A stretch of DNA of 64,000 nt. Source: Argyresthia goedartella (Eukaryota; Arthropoda; Insecta; Lepidoptera; Argyresthiidae). The DNA lies in contig OX463813.1 of assembly GCA_949825045.1 (NCBI GenBank), positions 2,914,001-2,978,000 of the forward strand, read 5' to 3'. The notes under the pieces were generated by a model, which was not told the origin of the DNA, did no database searches, and was given only the letters and a program-made list of their open reading frames with translations. Each line of letters starts with the position of its first letter. The first letter of the stretch is position 1. Made by a program: the position numbers and the translations under genes. Positions 43,025 through 53,234 of the stretch are shown one piece after another.

Positions 43025-43098
43025 GTTTTCCAATTGACGCGCCAAATATGAACATACATACGCAATATTGAGAAGCCTGTCAAGGTGGCTATTACAAC

Positions 43099-43558
43099 TT
43101 TTATCTACACACGTATCATAAACCCTCTTTACTGCGTTCAAAAACCGCACGTTAGGATCAGCATTATGTTAAACTACTTGGTAAAAACTCGTTTCGTATC
43201 TGGAAAACTACACATTATGGTCATTATGTGTAGTTTTTCTACATATAATGACATTCAAATTTCGAACGCCGACGCCTACCCGCGTGCCGTCCCTAGTTTG
43301 TTTGTGAAGTTGGTACTGACATTAAAATTTCGAACGCCGACGCCCGCCTGCATGAAGTTGGTACTACAGAACAAGCTAAACAATTGCAGAGACACAATGC
43401 CAGCATTGTGGCTCTGTGGCTCTGTGGAACCGCATGTTTGACCTGTAAAACATGCGGTTCCTGAACACATCAAATAGAGCTTATGATATGTGTGTAGATA
43501 AACTAGTGTATATAACTGTACATAATTAGGCATTATGCAGCAGTCACATAAACTACTA
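43099..43558 (-). mobile_element. FB-A, copy A8 (subfamily II)
   Basis: Inverted complete copy. It has the internal duplication and a subfamily II centre. The head hairpin is absent. A local inversion produced ggaaccgcatgttt / aaacatgcggttcc and cacaatgc / gcattgtg near 43395-43455. Both frames here (43085-43441 and 43276-43533) are repeat frames. Confidence 0.92.
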
Positions 43559-43565
43559 TTAGAAG

Positions 43566-45618
43566 TGTACTTCCACCCTTAAACAAACTAATACTGGCTA
43601 CCCCTCGGTGATGAGATTGGATGACTCTACTTCACACAATATTGATGAGATAGTTGAACTCTTTTCTGAATACTTCTTGTCAGTGTTCGAGCCAAATTCA
43701 GATGATTCGCCTAACTTGACTAAAGTAAATTTAATTGACAATCCGAATAGTCCCCTTCACCTGTCTAGTTTAGCCCTGGCTGTACCTGAGCGGGTCTAGA
43801 TAGAATTCCTCCCATATTTATTAAAAACTTGTACGAGTATATTTTACCAGCACTTTCAATCATATTTAATAAATCTCTGCAAGAGGGCATCGTACCGTCA
43901 GTCTGGAAGCATGCGTATGTCACTCCCATCTATAAGTAAGTCAGGATTAAAATATGAGGTTTCCAACTACCGCCCCATTTCTCTTTTATCCACTCTAGGG
44001 AAATTTTTTGAAAAACTTGTTCACAACATAGTTTACCCCTTTATAGAACGATTCCTTGATCCAAAACGGCATGGTTTTGTCAAATCGCGCTCCACACTTA
44101 CTAACCTGCTCATTTATTCCAACGCTTTCTTTGAAGCCATATACTAGAATATTGCAATGGACTCAGTCTACACCGACTTTAAGAAAGCATTCGACAAAGT
44201 CGACCATTTGCTGCTCTTAAAAAAACTGGCATATAATGGAATCAAGAGAGACTTACTCAGATGGTTCGCATCTTAACAAGACGATAGGCATCGAGCTACT
44301 GCCCTCAATGGCCGGAGTTCCGCAAACATCTATCATAGGCCCATTTCTTTTTGTAATTATTATTAAGGATGTATAACAGTGTTTTCAACACTCCAATTAT
44401 TTATTTAAATATATATATATATATTTAGTGTACGCCGATAACCTAAAGGTCTATAGGGAAATCCATACTAATATAGATACTGTGTTGCTTCAACAAGACC
44501 TGGATAAACTGGAGACTTATTACATCGATGATAACATATCCCTAGTATATAATAAGTGTCGATACATACGATTTACAAAATAGGTGATAGAGCGTAAATC
44601 ATGTGAATACCATATTGGTGGCCACGCATTTTCAAAGGGTTACATGTATTCGTGAACTAGGCATCTGTTTTGATGAAAAGTTGACCTTCGATGCACACAT
44701 CCCTAAAAAGCCTACCAGATGCTTGGATTCCTGCTGCGTGTAACAAAGAGCTCCAAGAAACCAAAGTCCTTTCTCACCCTTTACAGCTCTCTTGTTAGAT
44801 CCCATCTTGAATACGCTATCCCTATCTGCAACCCCTTCTATGCGACATATGACATACAACTCAAAATGGTGCAGAAGAAATTTCTTCGCAGTCTAAATTA
44901 TCGTGTCAGGTCTCCTAAGAATTCATATACCAATCTTCTCCACACTATATACAGATGTCCCTCAATGCTCGTCGCACACTCGCAGACGCTGTCGTTCTCC
45001 AGCGAATCTGCACCGGTGACTACAACTCCCAAGAGCTTGTCTCCCTTATCTCATACCATACTTCAGAGAGCTCCTCGGCACAAGCAGCTTTTCCACGTAA
45101 GAACACCTCGCACCAATGCTGGAAAAAGGGCGAAAACACATCGTCTTTGTGCGGATCACGACAAGAACATCGCAGAAGTTGACTTGCTTGACTCATCTGT
45201 CAATCGGTTCGAACACACCATACCTAAGCTGTTGTGCACCAAGGTCGGCAATAATACTTGAATAAACAATTGTTGGTTTTGTGACATTTAATTGACACCG
45301 TGTAACACTTACTTTGCTATAATATTGTGGTACTTGATTTTCACTGTTCGTATATTGCATTTTTTGCACAAATTTTTGATATGGATTACTATTTTTATTT
45401 TATTTTTTGAGACATATGTTCCTTAAGATCGGAGATGATTATGTACTAACACTGAGTTTGTTTCTCAATAGGTGCTCACTTTCGTCTACCATTCAACTCG
45501 CAAGTGGGATACTCTGAGGGATTAGTTAGCTTTTAAGATATTGTGTATTTATCCACTGTTTTTTTATACTGAAACTGGGTCCTGTTGTTACCCCTGAATA
45601 AAGAAATAAATAAATATG
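43566..45618 (+). pseudogene. Jockey-like LINE ORF2 reverse transcriptase remnant and 3' UTR
   Basis: Read in order on the + strand: a linker with DEIVELFSEYFLSVFEP (43630-43690); NYRPISLLSTLGKFFEKL (43962-44015), the first conserved reverse-transcriptase block; HGFVKSRSTLTNLL (44070-44112); VYTDFKKAFDKVDH (44167-44208), which contains the first catalytic Asp; a degraded region at 44340-44700 with vyadn-like sequence near 44431; then GFLLRVTKSSKKPKSF and RSHLEYAIPIC (44724-44832), the thumb-side segment. The C-terminal part continues in a second frame (NARRTLADAVVLQRIC, 44960-45007) and returns to the first (TNAGKRAK). Many stops and at least three frameshifts. The 3' UTR runs to aataaagaaataaataaata at about 45597-45617. 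Confidence 0.88.
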
Positions 45619-45619
45619 T

Positions 45620-45795
45620 ACTATCGTTACTCGGTAGCTTGGTCAGAGGCACTAATAGGGCAGATTGATGACTATGACATTCAGGTTGGCCAATAGCCCG
45701 ACAACCCTCCATCAACTCGCACTGAGCCAGAGTGGTGGAGTATGGCTCAATCTTACTCGTATCCGGGTAAAGGCCCGTGCGCCTCGGTAGGGACA
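45620..45795 (+). mobile_element. SINE delta-type 3' fragment
   Basis: gagccagagtggtggagtat, then ggctcaatcttactcg and tatccgggtaaaggcccgtg: the tail half of the delta-type body, directly after the LINE end. The frame at 45533-45796 is its shadow. Confidence 0.75.
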
Positions 45796-45814
45796 ATATT
45801 ATATATAATTTATA

Positions 45815-46060
45815 TTATAGAGGAAAATTTTACAAAAATCGAACTAGACCCATAATAAATTCAATAAGGCTTGTGTTATGGGTACTAGATGATGATTTAT
45901 TTAATAGAGGTAAGATACTTATGTAAATACATAGAAAACATCCAAGAATAATAAAAAATATTCATGCTCATCACACAAATGTTGGCCCTTACCGGGATTC
46001 GAAACCAGGACCTTCTGCTTCGTAGATAGGGTTACTACCCGCTAGGCTAACCCGGTCGTC
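45815..46060 (-). mobile_element. tRNA-derived SINE beta, copy 1
   Basis: Inverted. The head at the right gives A box tagcctagcgg and B box ggtttcgaatccc (one extra T) on the minus strand. The body has catgctcatcacacaaatgt and aaatacatagaaaacatcca. Confidence 0.88.
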
Positions 46061-46312
46061 TATGTACAGTTCATTTACAATAAAAGTTTAGTCCGGCCTT
46101 AAGATCAAGTTTCGATTAAATAACTTTTTCACTACGAAAATAATTAGAGCGAAGTTAGTAGAGATATGAAATAAATAAAATAATCGAAGCCCGATCTTTA
46201 GATCGGTCTAAACTCTAATTGTAAATGCACTGTACATACAGCTTATGAATAGTTTGTAATTTGTAATATGTAACTTTTTTCGACGAAGAACGTCATATCT
46301 ATGTACAGTTCA
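46059..46312. repeat. 224-bp insert between 15-bp direct repeats
   Basis: tctatgtacagttca occurs at 46059-46073 and again at 46298-46312. The 224 bases between have no ORF, no pol III boxes that I can see and no relative in the window. The repeat length is typical of LINE-machinery target duplications. Confidence 0.6.
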
Positions 46313-46639
46313 GCTTAGCCTCTCCTGTGTCTCGTGGTCCAACTGTATGTATAGCGAAGCAAACATGTTTAGACAAGAAGCAGATATCGCAACAATAGCA
46401 ATATCTGTAAATAATAATAATTAAGGGTAATGCCTTATATTTCATTTACTCCGAGGGTCGAAATGAGGTGCGGTCGTTCAAAATGAGGTTACGAAAAAAA
46501 TAACTGCGGTAATGGCAATTCTCCGGAAAAAAAACTACATTTCTTCTGTCAGTCTACAAATGCCTGTGCCCCTCGGTGGGGTCATTAATGAGCTACATTG
46601 ATTCATATTTTGAGTAAAAAGTATGCCGCCACGTATATA
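46313..46639. other. No recognised feature
   Basis: AT-rich. 46560-46600 (gcctgtgcccctcggtgggg) is a delta-type end fragment. Confidence 0.5.
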
Positions 46640-47025
46640 TGTCACCGTAAGATAGTCAAAACCGTTAGTTGATCAACTAACGCGTTAGTTGATATCGACA
46701 GATAGTAAACCAGACTGACAGTGTTTAGAATTTACATTTCTTTTGTTCTTACATGTCAACCTAACACGAAGTCTATTCGGGGGCTTCGCTGCGCTCGCCC
46801 CCTCTAGTCTTCACCTAAGCTACCGCAGTGTTTGCCCTGGTATTTCGTTTGCAATTCAAGTTTAAACCAGTTTACTATTTAATGGTTTTAACCGTTAGTT
46901 TATCAACTAACACGTCATATAGTAAGCAGGACGCTACAGTTTACTATCTGTCGATAGTTGACCAACTAGCGAGGAAAAATAACGTTAGTTTATCAACTAA
47001 CGGTTTTGACTATCTTCCGGTGACA
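46640..47025 (+). mobile_element. MITE D, copy D1 (most intact)
   Basis: Termini tgtcaccgtaagatagtcaa and, read inward from the right, tgtcaccggaagatagtcaa, both followed by aaccgttagttgat. Target duplication tata on both sides. It holds the shared core (gttcttacatgtcaaccta, ggcttcgctgcgctcgcc, cttcacctaagctaccgc). 386 bp, no ORF of its own; 46828-47049 is a shadow. Confidence 0.93.
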
Positions 47026-47529
47026 TATATAACTCACGAACTAAAGTAACGGTTTGACAGTTTGTAAAAGTTCATCTTTTGTTTTGACTTCATTTCAGAC
47101 ACCGGGTTAAAACAACTCAACCTTTTTGCTGAACACGTGGTATCCATTGTCGTTATTTTTCAAAGGGCCTACCGCGTTCTCTTCTTGCTTGCCAATGAAA
47201 TTAGGGTTCCGCAATAATAAGAACCAGAGACCAGACATTTCGGAAACAATGACGTCACAATTTCCGAACCGAAAACCCACCGAGAACCCGGAATATTATA
47301 CGGGACATTAACATCTTTACCGCTACATAAATTTCCGGCTAATTCGCAAAGTTCCCGGGCTTTTGGCACTCATCGCGCAATAGCCAGTTATGATCCAACT
47401 TTCGACCAAATTTATTGTTTGTCTGCAAACGTGGGAGAAAGATTTTCTGAGCGGTTTTTTCTGGTAAATAAATTTTATAGCTAGTTGCCTGTTATGTGGT
47501 AAGCTGCCTTGATTGAGTCAGTTTTGGTG
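47026..47529. other. Unassigned, with a gamma-like scrap
   Basis: 47205-47265 (gttccgcaataataagaacc, then ggaaacaatgacgtcac) may be a decayed gamma body. The frames on both strands at 47126-47369 are unsupported. Confidence 0.4.
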
Positions 47530-48180
47530 TTTTATTGTCACACACATTATACTATACACGGTGACTGTTTATTCGTTTTATTGTCACACACATTATACTA
47601 TACACGGTGACTGTTTATTCGTTTTATTGTCACACACATTATACTATACAATGTGACTGTTTATTCGTTTTATTGTCACACACATTATACTATACACGGT
47701 GACTGTTTATTCGTTTTATTGTCACACACATTATACTATACACGGTGACTGTTTGTTCGTTTTATTGTCACACACATTATACTATACACGGTGACTGTTT
47801 ATTCGTTTTATTGTTACACACATTATACTATACACGGTGACTGTTTATTCGTTTTATTGTCACACACATTATACTATACACGGTGACTGTTTATTCGTTT
47901 TATTGTCACACACATTATACTATACACGGTGACTGTTTATTCGTTTTATTGTCACACACATTATACTATACACGGTGACTGTTTATTCGTTTTATTGTCA
48001 CACACATTATACTATACACGGTGACTGTTTATTCGTTTTATTGTCACACACATTATACTATACACGGTGACTGTTTATTCGTTTTATTGTCACACACATT
48101 ATACTATACACGGTGACTGTTTATTCGTTTTATTGTCACACACATTATACTATACACGGTGACTGTTTATTCGTTTTATT
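47530..48180. repeat. 46-bp tandem array, 14 copies
   Basis: Units start at 47530 and every 46 bases to 48173, plus a 7-base partial unit. Each has ttttattgtcacacacatta, ctatacacggtgac and tgtttattcg. Only single-base variants are seen (for example acaatgtgac in the third unit, gttaca in one). Each unit can pair gtcac with gtgac. Confidence 0.98.
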
Positions 48181-48674
48181 AACTACTGATAGTGCCCATC
48201 AATATGAGCAACTTTCCCCGAGAAACACATGGCCGCAAACGAAAAATAAATTTTGGATCTTCCATAGTAACTGATATCAGCTGATGGGGTCAATGTACTG
48301 AGGAATGTTTTTTTTTTCGTTTGCGCCCAAATGTTTAATATTGATGGGTGCTAACAATGTTAGGGTCCCCGAAGTTAACAAAACGAATGAAATTTCACCG
48401 TGTATTTTATTACGCTTTTTCCTTGTGGCGTGGTTAATATATTGCTTTCACAAATCTAGAATTTCATACTAAATTACTTTAAGACGTCAATGAGTAAAAC
48501 ATACAAATTGATTGCGCTCGTCATCAAAAAACGATTTTTTTACTTGGAAGTGGTGTCTCTAGTTTAGTATGTAGAATTGTAGGCCAATCCAGATATTTCC
48601 GTTAGTACCTGTACTAGTAGATACCTGATTTAATTATTTCACCGACTTTATTAAGATAAATTACATATCGTATT
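48181..48674. other. No recognised feature
   Basis: Unique-looking AT-rich sequence. catcaatat(t)gagc-like and attgatgggtgctaac strings around 48195 and 48340 are inverted relatives and may be the ends of a small element. Confidence 0.4.
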
Positions 48675-48760
48675 GTACGTGGTCAGCAACGGGATTCTAA
48701 CCCAAGCTCAATCGAAGCGAAGGAAGCGAGCGTCAATCCACTAGCACATTGAGCTCTCCA
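48675..48760 (-). mobile_element. SINE delta head
   Basis: cgtggtcagcaacgggattc, then cactagcacattgagctc. The middle is altered to a cgaagcgaaggaagcgagcg expansion where other copies have gagaagcaagcgtg. Confidence 0.65.
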
Positions 48761-48904
48761 CAAACACAGTACTTAATTAAAACTTAAGCCTCTTGAGACT
48801 CACTAAAAAAACACTCTAATGGAACTCAACTTTTCTAATAACAAACTATCAGGCAGACATAACTTTTAGTTTAATTGGATGGTTTGTGGACTTTTCAGTA
48901 TATT

Positions 48905-49068
48905 ATGAAAACATCGTGAGAGTACCTTCATATCTCCACAGCTGCGGCGATGAGGTAGCCACCTGTCTATTAGTAGTAGTAGTATTGAATAACTTACTAA
49001 GCGTGGACACAACTGTGCCACTGCCACCCAGTATGGGAAAAGGCCTGACGCTGTGTTTGTGTTTTTAA
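48905..49068 (+). mobile_element. SINE delta body
   Basis: gaaaacatcgtgagagtacc, cacagctgcggcgatgaggt, gccactgccacccagtatgg. It belongs with the fragment at 48675-48760 in type but has the opposite orientation. Confidence 0.75.
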
Positions 49069-49137
49069 ACCCGCTGAGTTCGAGTTGGTAATTGATTACA
49101 AAGGGTATTCCCGTATGGAGACTCCTTGAACTTTATA

Positions 49138-49262
49138 CTACACACACACACCCTTCCACACACAGCCACCCACACACCCTCACACCCTCTCCCTCCCATA
49201 CAGATACACATCCATACACACATACACACACACATATCCACACTCACACATGCACAAGCAGC
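49138..49262. repeat. CA-rich low-complexity stretch
   Basis: cacacacacacccttccaca and similar, an impure (ca)n run. The frames 49065-49247 and 49092-49346 are products of it. Confidence 0.95.
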
Positions 49263-49330
49263 AAGTTAGGAATTACATATTATTATATTGTCTCTCCCTC
49301 CCTCCAATGGAGCACATTGTTTGATTGTTT

Positions 49331-49636
49331 TATGGCTTATGTTTAAACTGTCACCAAAAACGCACCTATTTTTCAAAAACAAAGTTCAAAACGACCGCCG
49401 GAATTAGTAAACGACCACCAAATTGTATTTGGATAAATGTTCACGAAACTTATTTTGAAGTTTATTATCTTATGTTTTAAGTATTGTTTGTTGTTCTTAC
49501 ATGTTCAACCTAACATGAAGGATAAAGGAGGCTTCGCTTCGCTCACCTCCTTTACCCTTCATTTAAATTTTGGTGATTATTTGTCCATTTTGGGTAGGAA
49601 AAAAATATTTTGATGATCATTATATTTGTTGCCTTG
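49331..49636 (+). mobile_element. MITE C, copy C2
   Basis: Left end tatggcttatgtttaaactg, caccaaaaacgcacc, then caaattgtatttggataaat. Core: gttgttcttacatgttcaac, ggcttcgcttcgctcacc. Right: ccattttgggtaggaaaaaa, atcattatatttgttgcc. Confidence 0.88.
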
Positions 49637-49907
49637 GTTTATTGCTTAATTGCAATTTGCATTACTCGTAACTCATTATTTTAGAACATGACACCACCAT
49701 TGTTAACGATTCTCGTAAGAGGCACGGGCCTACTTACCATACATGCAGGCTATCTGGGAGCCCAGTTAAATTAGTATTTTTAATTAACCTAGTTAAACTT
49801 TAACCTAATTAACCTTATTAAATATTAATGTAAGTCATTCCAACGAATACTTAAATAAATAGAATTGTTATTATTATTCTCTTTACCTTTAAAATAATAG
49901 TAATAAA
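49637..49907. other. No recognised feature
   Basis: AT-rich spacer; aattaacctagttaaac and gtctaatt-like strings only. Confidence 0.4.
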
Positions 49908-50107
49908 TAAATATTAGAAGACAATCTTACACAAATCGAACTAGGCCTTTACTAAGCTCAACAAGGCTTGTGTAATGAGTACTAGACGACAATATATTTA
50001 ATAGAGATAAATACTTATGTAAATACATAGAAAACATCCAAGACTAAGAAACAAATATTCGGGCTCATCATACAAATATATGCCTTTACCGGGAGTGGAA
50101 ACCAGGA
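49908..50107 (-). mobile_element. SINE beta, copy 2 (5'-truncated)
   Basis: Same body as 45815-46060 (acaaatcgaactaggccttt, taaatacatagaaaacatcc, gggctcatcatacaaata). It stops at accaggacct, so the A box is lost. Confidence 0.82.
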
Positions 50108-51714
50108 CCTTAATTTGCTAGTTTTACCACTGAAGACTTGCCAGAGCTATGGCTGGTTCATCACAATTTACTTCCATCATGATGACAGTCGTCATAAAAT
50201 ACCATTCCTTAATCCAACATACAAACAAAAGTTGTTTTAATCCAGTATAAAAAGTACCGGTTCCAGCACAGTTGGTTAATTAAAACGTATACGGTTCATA
50301 TCATGCTGGAAATGGTAAGGATTCTCTTCGAGAAATAACTTTTCTCACATAAACACATAAATTGATTATTTTTTTTACACCACATGGTTTGCATACTGTT
50401 GTGTAAACCACGTTCTAGGAATAAAATGATCTCAGTCTAGGAAATATGAAACTTTATTTGCGTATCATGGTTTACATAATTTTGGTCTTGAATATATAAT
50501 TTCAGATTAACGTGATATGACCATAAATAGGCATGCAAACGATTTATATACTTTTTTAACATAACTGGCAAAAAACAATTGTGCGCGGCTTATTCTCTTT
50601 ATTTACAACCATATCGCTTTTCCATCGACCATGCTTGATACGTTTGAATAGAATCGTATATGTTCCGATTCGTATTTTCCATTTCGACCACTATCACCCA
50701 GCCATCCCAGCTGTCCTCAGAGTAATTAGGGATAGAAGCGCATACCGAATGGAACCTCTTACGGAAAAAGTCTTCCATTACCTCCGGCAAGGGCCCGGAC
50801 CTAACAGTATTTACGACAGGTTTCTAGACGATGTTTTGTGAAATATTGAGTTTCGAAACCCTTTTTTAAGGGTATGAAACATAGCTAGTGTATCTCTGAT
50901 AGCGCAACAAACGATCTAAAACAAAACTACTATCCGTTTTACTACAAAAAATATTAAATAAAGTTTAACCTCAAAACAAACGTCAAATACCTTTTTTTTT
51001 ATTTAAACAACTGTTGAACAGGCTTTGTATTAGTTTGTCTAACGTGCATTGTCCTGAGGGGGGATAAGTCTATAATTTTTATTAAAAAGAGGTGACGATT
51101 CTACTAAGAAACAAACGAATGCATACTAGTTCTCGTCACAACACATTACAAGACTGGCCATCACAATAATTTTGTGCACAGACTTAAATAATCGTAGCTG
51201 AAAAACATCTTCAGAGAGAAAAAGTGACCAGTTATTATATATCATGGCTTTTCATGACGCCGTGACTGGCCAGATTTTGTGACACTGTACTTAGGCAGAG
51301 GATAGAGAGGTTTGGCGATTAAAATACAATGCCTAAAGAGAATGATGATTATACTACGTCAGAGGGGTCACGCAAAGATGGCGCCTCCATTCCTAAATTT
51401 CCTTTTAGCCATCCACTGTTATATACGGTTCTTTGTCTAGGAAATGTTGATTGGCAGAGCCACTGCTTTTTTATGCAAATTCGGGTTCGGCTTTCGAGTA
51501 TCCTTCGCTTGATTGGAGTCCATTGATACCTTATGAATGGCCAAACTCACAAATTCAAATAAAGTGAAACTTAAATGCCATATAGGCGGTGTCAATATAC
51601 TGACGAGAGATAAGGACAGACTTTAAATGCCCGTTCAACTTTGAGTTGGTAGTTCTGCATATGTGTAACATGGGGCTAGAGATTTTAGGTTCCCTCATGA
51701 TGTAGAAAGCACTT
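50108..51714. other. Unassigned, with an open region on both strands
   Basis: At 50581-50841 both strands are open. The + frame ends PNSIYDRFLDDVL; the minus frame (50599-50790) contains SWDGWVIVVEMENTNRNIYD and ends in a stop overlapping aataaa at about 50594. The minus reading has the more usual amino-acid mix. I recognise neither. 51329-51526 (+) is a further small frame. The rest is AT-rich. Confidence 0.35.
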
Positions 51715-52190
51715 AGTCTTAAAAGGGATATTACAATATTCGAGATTACTTAAGAAAAGTGCATGGTGTCAATCTAACAAACTAACACAGAAGTCGCTTA
51801 TAAATGAATGAATAAATGAATTGTGCTTCTCCAGCCAGGGTTCTAAGCCTGTTCCGGTCTTTCGGCCGGCATACCAGAGGGCACGAGTTTTGCGGAGGGC
51901 GGAATGACCTACTCGAGGAGAAGAAGGGAGAGCGATTTCAAGAGGATGACTCTTCAGTTTAAAACCAATATAGGATATGTTGTTGTTTTCTTCATCTCAA
52001 TTCAGAACTCGCTTAATATTTTTTTTAATAATATTTCCTGCATATAATTTATAAAATATATTATTTGTAATCTTTAAACAAAACTTAATTTAAAAGAGAT
52101 TTTAAATTCTATCTGTGGGATTTTCTCCGCCCTACTTCTCCCTACTCTCCAAATAAACAGAAAATAAAGAATTATGATTTTGAATTTGGC
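51715..52190 (+). mobile_element. LINE-T copy 8, decayed and interrupted
   Basis: gggatattacaatattcgag and tactta at 51725-51755 match the last ORF2 codons. Then a foreign segment (about 51825-52000) with ccggtctttcggccgg. Then the 3' UTR resumes: cagaactcgcttaatatttt, aaaagagattttaaattcta, tgtgggattttctccgccc. Confidence 0.75.
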
Positions 52191-52478
52191 CCTAGTTGGT
52201 AAGTCAAACTCGAGATGCTCATAATAGCTCCTTGCGAGTCGACTTGGATACTCATAACTGGACATGTTGCCACGTCAAACATACGGGGCGGCTTATCGCC
52301 TTTCCTAACAGATCTTTTTTGTTGTTCGTTACTTGACTTTTAAATTGAATAGAACTTGGTATTTACTCAATACGTTCTACTTCTGGACTTGCCAGCTATA
52401 TGTCACAGATGTGCAAAGGGTTCAGTCAAGTTGGCCACAGCAGAATACAGTATTGAACAGATCTCAATTCGCCCCCAG
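52191..52478. other. Probable intron sequence
   Basis: AT-rich sequence without features, ending in the 3' splice-site-like ttcgcccccag at 52468-52478. In the exon's frame a TGA lies at 52454-52456. Frames 52333-52704 and 52356-52562 run across it in the wrong frames. Confidence 0.4.
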
Positions 52479-52650
52479 ACCATGCATCGGCGCTCGTCGG
52501 CTCAACAGCGCGGCTCCGCTGCCGCATCGACGGCGCCTCCTGCGGGGAGATGCACAGCGTGAAGTGGTACCGGGGCGACGTGCGCGTGTACGTGTACAGC
52601 GCGCACACGCAGGCCAGCATCGACCGCGCGGAGGGGACCATGCCGCACAG
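52479..52650 (+). CDS. Internal exon encoding half of an immunoglobulin-like domain
   Basis: 172 nt, very GC-rich against an AT-rich background, with most third codon positions G or C. An AG precedes it at 52477-52478 and gtaact follows it. The frame (first codon 52481) gives 56 residues: VGSTARLRCRIDGASC, then EMHSVKWYRGDVRVYVYS. This is the B-to-C strand region of an Ig domain: conserved Cys at residue 14, Trp at residue 29 (SVKWYR). The partner Cys would be in the next exon. In-frame stops lie just outside both splice sites (TGA at 52454, TAA right after the donor), as expected for a true exon. The SVKWY(K/R) string recalls insect neuronal Ig proteins of the Beat/Sidestep kind, but I cannot assign a family. 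The protein would be extracellular or membrane-bound. Upstream intron phase is 1, downstream phase 2. All longer ORFs here (52333-52704 +, 52426-52698 -) are shadows. Confidence 0.75.
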
Positions 52651-52692
52651 GTAACTAACTATCATCATTATTGTGCTTGGTTGACATCGATC

Positions 52693-53064
52693 TGTCACCG
52701 TTAGGTAGTAAAAACTATTAGTTGATAAACTAACGCGTTAGTTGATCATCTATCGAGAGATAGTAAAGCATACCGACTGGGCTTATAATTTACGTTTCTT
52801 TTGTTCTTACATGTCAACCTAACACGAAGACTATTCGGGGCTTCGCTGCGCTCGCCTTAGCTACCCCAGTGTTTGCCCTGGTATTTCTTTTGCAATTCAA
52901 GTTTAAACCGGTTTACTATTTAATTGTCTAAACCGTTAATTTATCAACTTACGCGCCATATAAAAGCATTACGCAACAGTTTACTATCTGTCGATAGTTG
53001 ACCAACTGACGAGAAAAAAACCGTTAGTTTATCAACTAACGGTTTTGACAATCTTACGGTGACA
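52693..53064 (+). mobile_element. MITE D, copy D2
   Basis: Termini tgtcaccgttaggtagtaaa and (inward) tgtcaccgtaagattgtcaa; target duplication gatc at 52689-52692 and 53065-53068. Core as in D1 but shorter (ggcttcgctgcgctcgcctt). It lies 42 bases after the Ig exon donor, so it is in the intron. Confidence 0.92.
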
Positions 53065-53068
53065 GATC

Positions 53069-53234
53069 CACTGCTGGGCATAGACTTCTTCCGTACAGAG
53101 GCGATACTACGGTCATGTGCCAATCACATCAAGTGGTATCCCTTCAACTAGATAATATCTTCGTGGGGCCATCTGGCAAACCAATATACCGTTAGCCCTT
53201 ACGTGAAGTTTCAGGGATCTATCACACCGCCTCT
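53069..53234 (+). repeat. Dispersed 'ccactgctgggc' repeat, copy 1
   Basis: ccactgctgggcatagactt, then cgatactacggtcatgtgcc and ggggccatctggcaaacc. Related copies at 55975-56130 and 60960-61535. In moths this kind of sequence is found in retroelement 3' regions. Confidence 0.7.

Noticed and set aside
42720..43071. Gly/Trp-rich repeat-protein ORFs
   Set aside because: Product of a 29-bp tandem array that is open in all frames.
49065..49346. His/Thr-rich or Cys/Val-rich ORFs
   Set aside because: Translation of a CA-rich low-complexity stretch on both strands.
52333..52704. A 123-codon Arg-rich gene on + and a 90-codon gene on -
   Set aside because: Both are wrong-frame readings across the GC-rich Ig exon at 52479-52650.
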